DNA of 36,469 nucleotides, from positions 1 through 36,469 of IMG/VR virus record IMGVR_UViG_3300042541_000187. The stretch is one strand, 5' to 3'. Shown piece by piece: positions 35,351 to 36,469 of this stretch (position 1 is the first letter of the stretch; each line of letters opens with the position of its first letter). The notes under the pieces are model-generated. The model saw only the letters and a program-made list of their open reading frames with translations. It was not told the DNA's origin and ran no database searches. This stretch comes from a virus. Made by a program: the position numbers and the translations under genes.

Positions 35351-36469
35351 ATGGCACTTAATTTTGGAGTTCTTGACCAAGGTGGCCCTTCAAATTTCTT
35401 TGAGGGCTACTCTCAAGGCCAAGAGAAAATGCAGGCCAACGCAATGGCCCAGCAGAGAGCAGCGCAGGCCCAGCAAGAGTTTGGTATGCGCCAGCAGGAG
35501 TTTGCTGCTGGGCAGGCGGATAAGCAACGGGTTGCCAACACCGCCATGGTTACGCAAAGAACAGCCGCTGCGCGTGACGCGCTGCTCCGCGCTCGTACTC
35601 CAGACGAGGCCCGTGCAATTGAACGAGCGACTCATGCCGACGAATACCTCGGCCCGATTAGGCGACAGTTTGGCAGCCTAGAAGCAGACTTAGCTGATAT
35701 TCCAAACGAACCCACTGCTTTTAATCAGTGGAAATTAAAACAAGCTTTGGGCGCTGACAAGTTTATTGAAAGTCAAGCGTCTGAACAAGGGTTTCAAAAC
35801 CTTTTGGCAAGAGTAAAGGGTGGTTCATCTAGCGTTGATGCTGCGCCTGCTGGCCCTCAACCTAGCGGCGCGGTAACATTTCCAGTACGCACCAACCAAA
35901 TGATGCCAAGCCAAAATCAGACTAACGCAATGGTTGCGCCTGCAATTGGTGGCAGAACGCCTCAAGAAATAGCTCGTGAGATTGACACTCTTAGCGAATC
36001 ATCTGACCCCCGCGCAAAAGCAATGGTAGCCCGGTTGTCAAAAGAGTATGAGGCATCTCTAAAAGTTGCTAACCCTACGATGTCAGATCGTTTTGTGCCG
36101 GTAGGGCGGCTAGTGTTTGACCGTCAGACGCAAAAATACATTTCACCATCACAAGCGCAGTTGGAGAAATCGCAAGAACGCGCGCCTTCAGCGGCGTCAG
36201 CAGCACGACCAACAGAAGTAGCGGCACAACCCAAGCCGCTAACTCCCGTACAAGAAGCCAACCGTCGAGACAAGCTCGGTAAAGAATTTAAATCCGCTAC
36301 TTCAGCACTCCAGACCACGCAAGATGTTCTTGATTCCATAGCGTTTGTCAAATCTGAGCCAGGTTTGTCTCGCGCAACTGGATTTACGGGCATGTTGCCA
36401 TCTTTTCCTGAAGGCGGCGCTGCTTCTGCTGACGTAAGATTAGCCAACTTAAAAGGCAAAGTTACCGCG
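35351..36469 (+). CDS. Ejection (internal virion) protein, N-terminal part running off the end
   Basis: From the ATG at 35351 (MALNFGVLDQGGPSNFFEGY) the frame is open to the window end and joins in phase with the frame at base 3, giving about 483 residues in total. The sequence is helical and rich in Gln/Ala (AQQRAAQAQQEFGMRQQEF), with a Pro/Gln/Ser-rich middle and a second helical part. It lies between two ejection-type genes, so a role in DNA ejection, like P22 gp20/gp16, is likely but inferred. Confidence 0.86.
   Translation, partial: MALNFGVLDQGGPSNFFEGYSQGQEKMQANAMAQQRAAQAQQEFGMRQQEFAAGQADKQRVANTAMVTQRTAAARDALLRARTPDEARAIERATHADEYLGPIRRQFGSLEADLADIPNEPTAFNQWKLKQALGADKFIESQASEQGFQNLLARVKGGSSSVDAAPAGPQPSGAVTFPVRTNQMMPSQNQTNAMVAPAIGGRTPQEIAREIDTLSESSDPRAKAMVARLSKEYEASLKVANPTMSDRFVPVGRLVFDRQTQKYISPSQAQLEKSQERAPSAASAARPTEVAAQPKPLTPVQEANRRDKLGKEFKSATSALQTTQDVLDSIAFVKSEPGLSRATGFTGMLPSFPEGGAASADVRLANLKGKVTA
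36330..36469. repeat. Terminal overlap, right copy
   Basis: Same as bases 1-140 with one change, G at 36343 versus C at 14. Both are third positions of an Ala codon (GCG/GCC), so the protein is unchanged. After the change, 126 bases are identical. Confidence 0.95.

Overview
The window looks like one complete genome of a small tailed phage, read as a linear contig. The first and last 140 bases are the same sequence apart from one base, and one gene runs off the right end and continues in frame at the left end. The unit genome is therefore about 36,329 bp, circular or circularly permuted. The virion genes are those of a P22-like podovirus: P22-type portal, scaffold, coat, gp4-like and gp10-like connector proteins, ejection proteins, and a tailspike with a pectate-lyase fold. 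The small accessory genes (GLTDEEI-type proteins, a 'YYWIPIDHTTPTG' protein, the Lys-rich protein between terminase and portal) resemble genes common in phages of freshwater Betaproteobacteria. The host assignment is an inference. I see no integrase, DNA polymerase, RNA polymerase or reverse transcriptase.

Layout. (1) 1-4546, plus strand: the end of the virion region (ejection proteins, a Gly-rich virion-associated protein), then a lysis cassette (small coiled-coil/TM protein, M15 peptidase endolysin, 3TM holin). (2) 9956-4523, minus strand: an early operon that starts with a TOPRIM primase/RecA-like helicase and continues into about fifteen very small genes, nearly all joined by 4-base ATGA overlaps. 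Four of these form a paralogous tandem array. Each ends in the peptide LKERNT, and the codons for that peptide are also the ribosome binding site of the next gene. (3) 10069-16483, plus strand: a replication/recombination module with a Sak4-like ATPase, a DUF669-type ssDNA-binding protein, a Cas4-like nuclease, an SF2 helicase and a VRR-NUC nuclease. A GIY-YIG and an HNH homing endonuclease flank the helicase gene. (4) 17690-16498, minus strand: an island of tiny proteins, three of them single-span membrane peptides. (5) 17691-17999: a gene-free control region with dense inverted repeats. (6) 18000 to the right end, plus strand: a 44-aa ribbon-helix-helix regulator, small and large terminase, portal, virion and tailspike genes, scaffold, coat, connectors, tail fibre and ejection proteins, wrapping round to the left end.

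Regulation. The ribbon-helix-helix gene has a palindrome (arms ATGTGCTA/TAGCACAT) over its -10 box and +1. It appears to be leaderless, because its ATG lies where transcription should begin. The same core, GCTATGAT-N-TAGC, sits in the promoter region between the two divergent early operons at 9957-10068, about 8 kb away. A half-site lies in the putative promoter of the minus-strand island. Together these suggest one small repressor that controls the early promoters and its own gene.

Odd points: the LKERNT cassettes; two homing endonucleases around one helicase gene with a base-composition break inside that gene; a terminator hairpin pointing against its operon; a tRNA-like remnant; an 85-aa HExxH protein after the tailspike; the tailspike block sitting between portal and scaffold; and a silent polymorphism in the terminal overlap.
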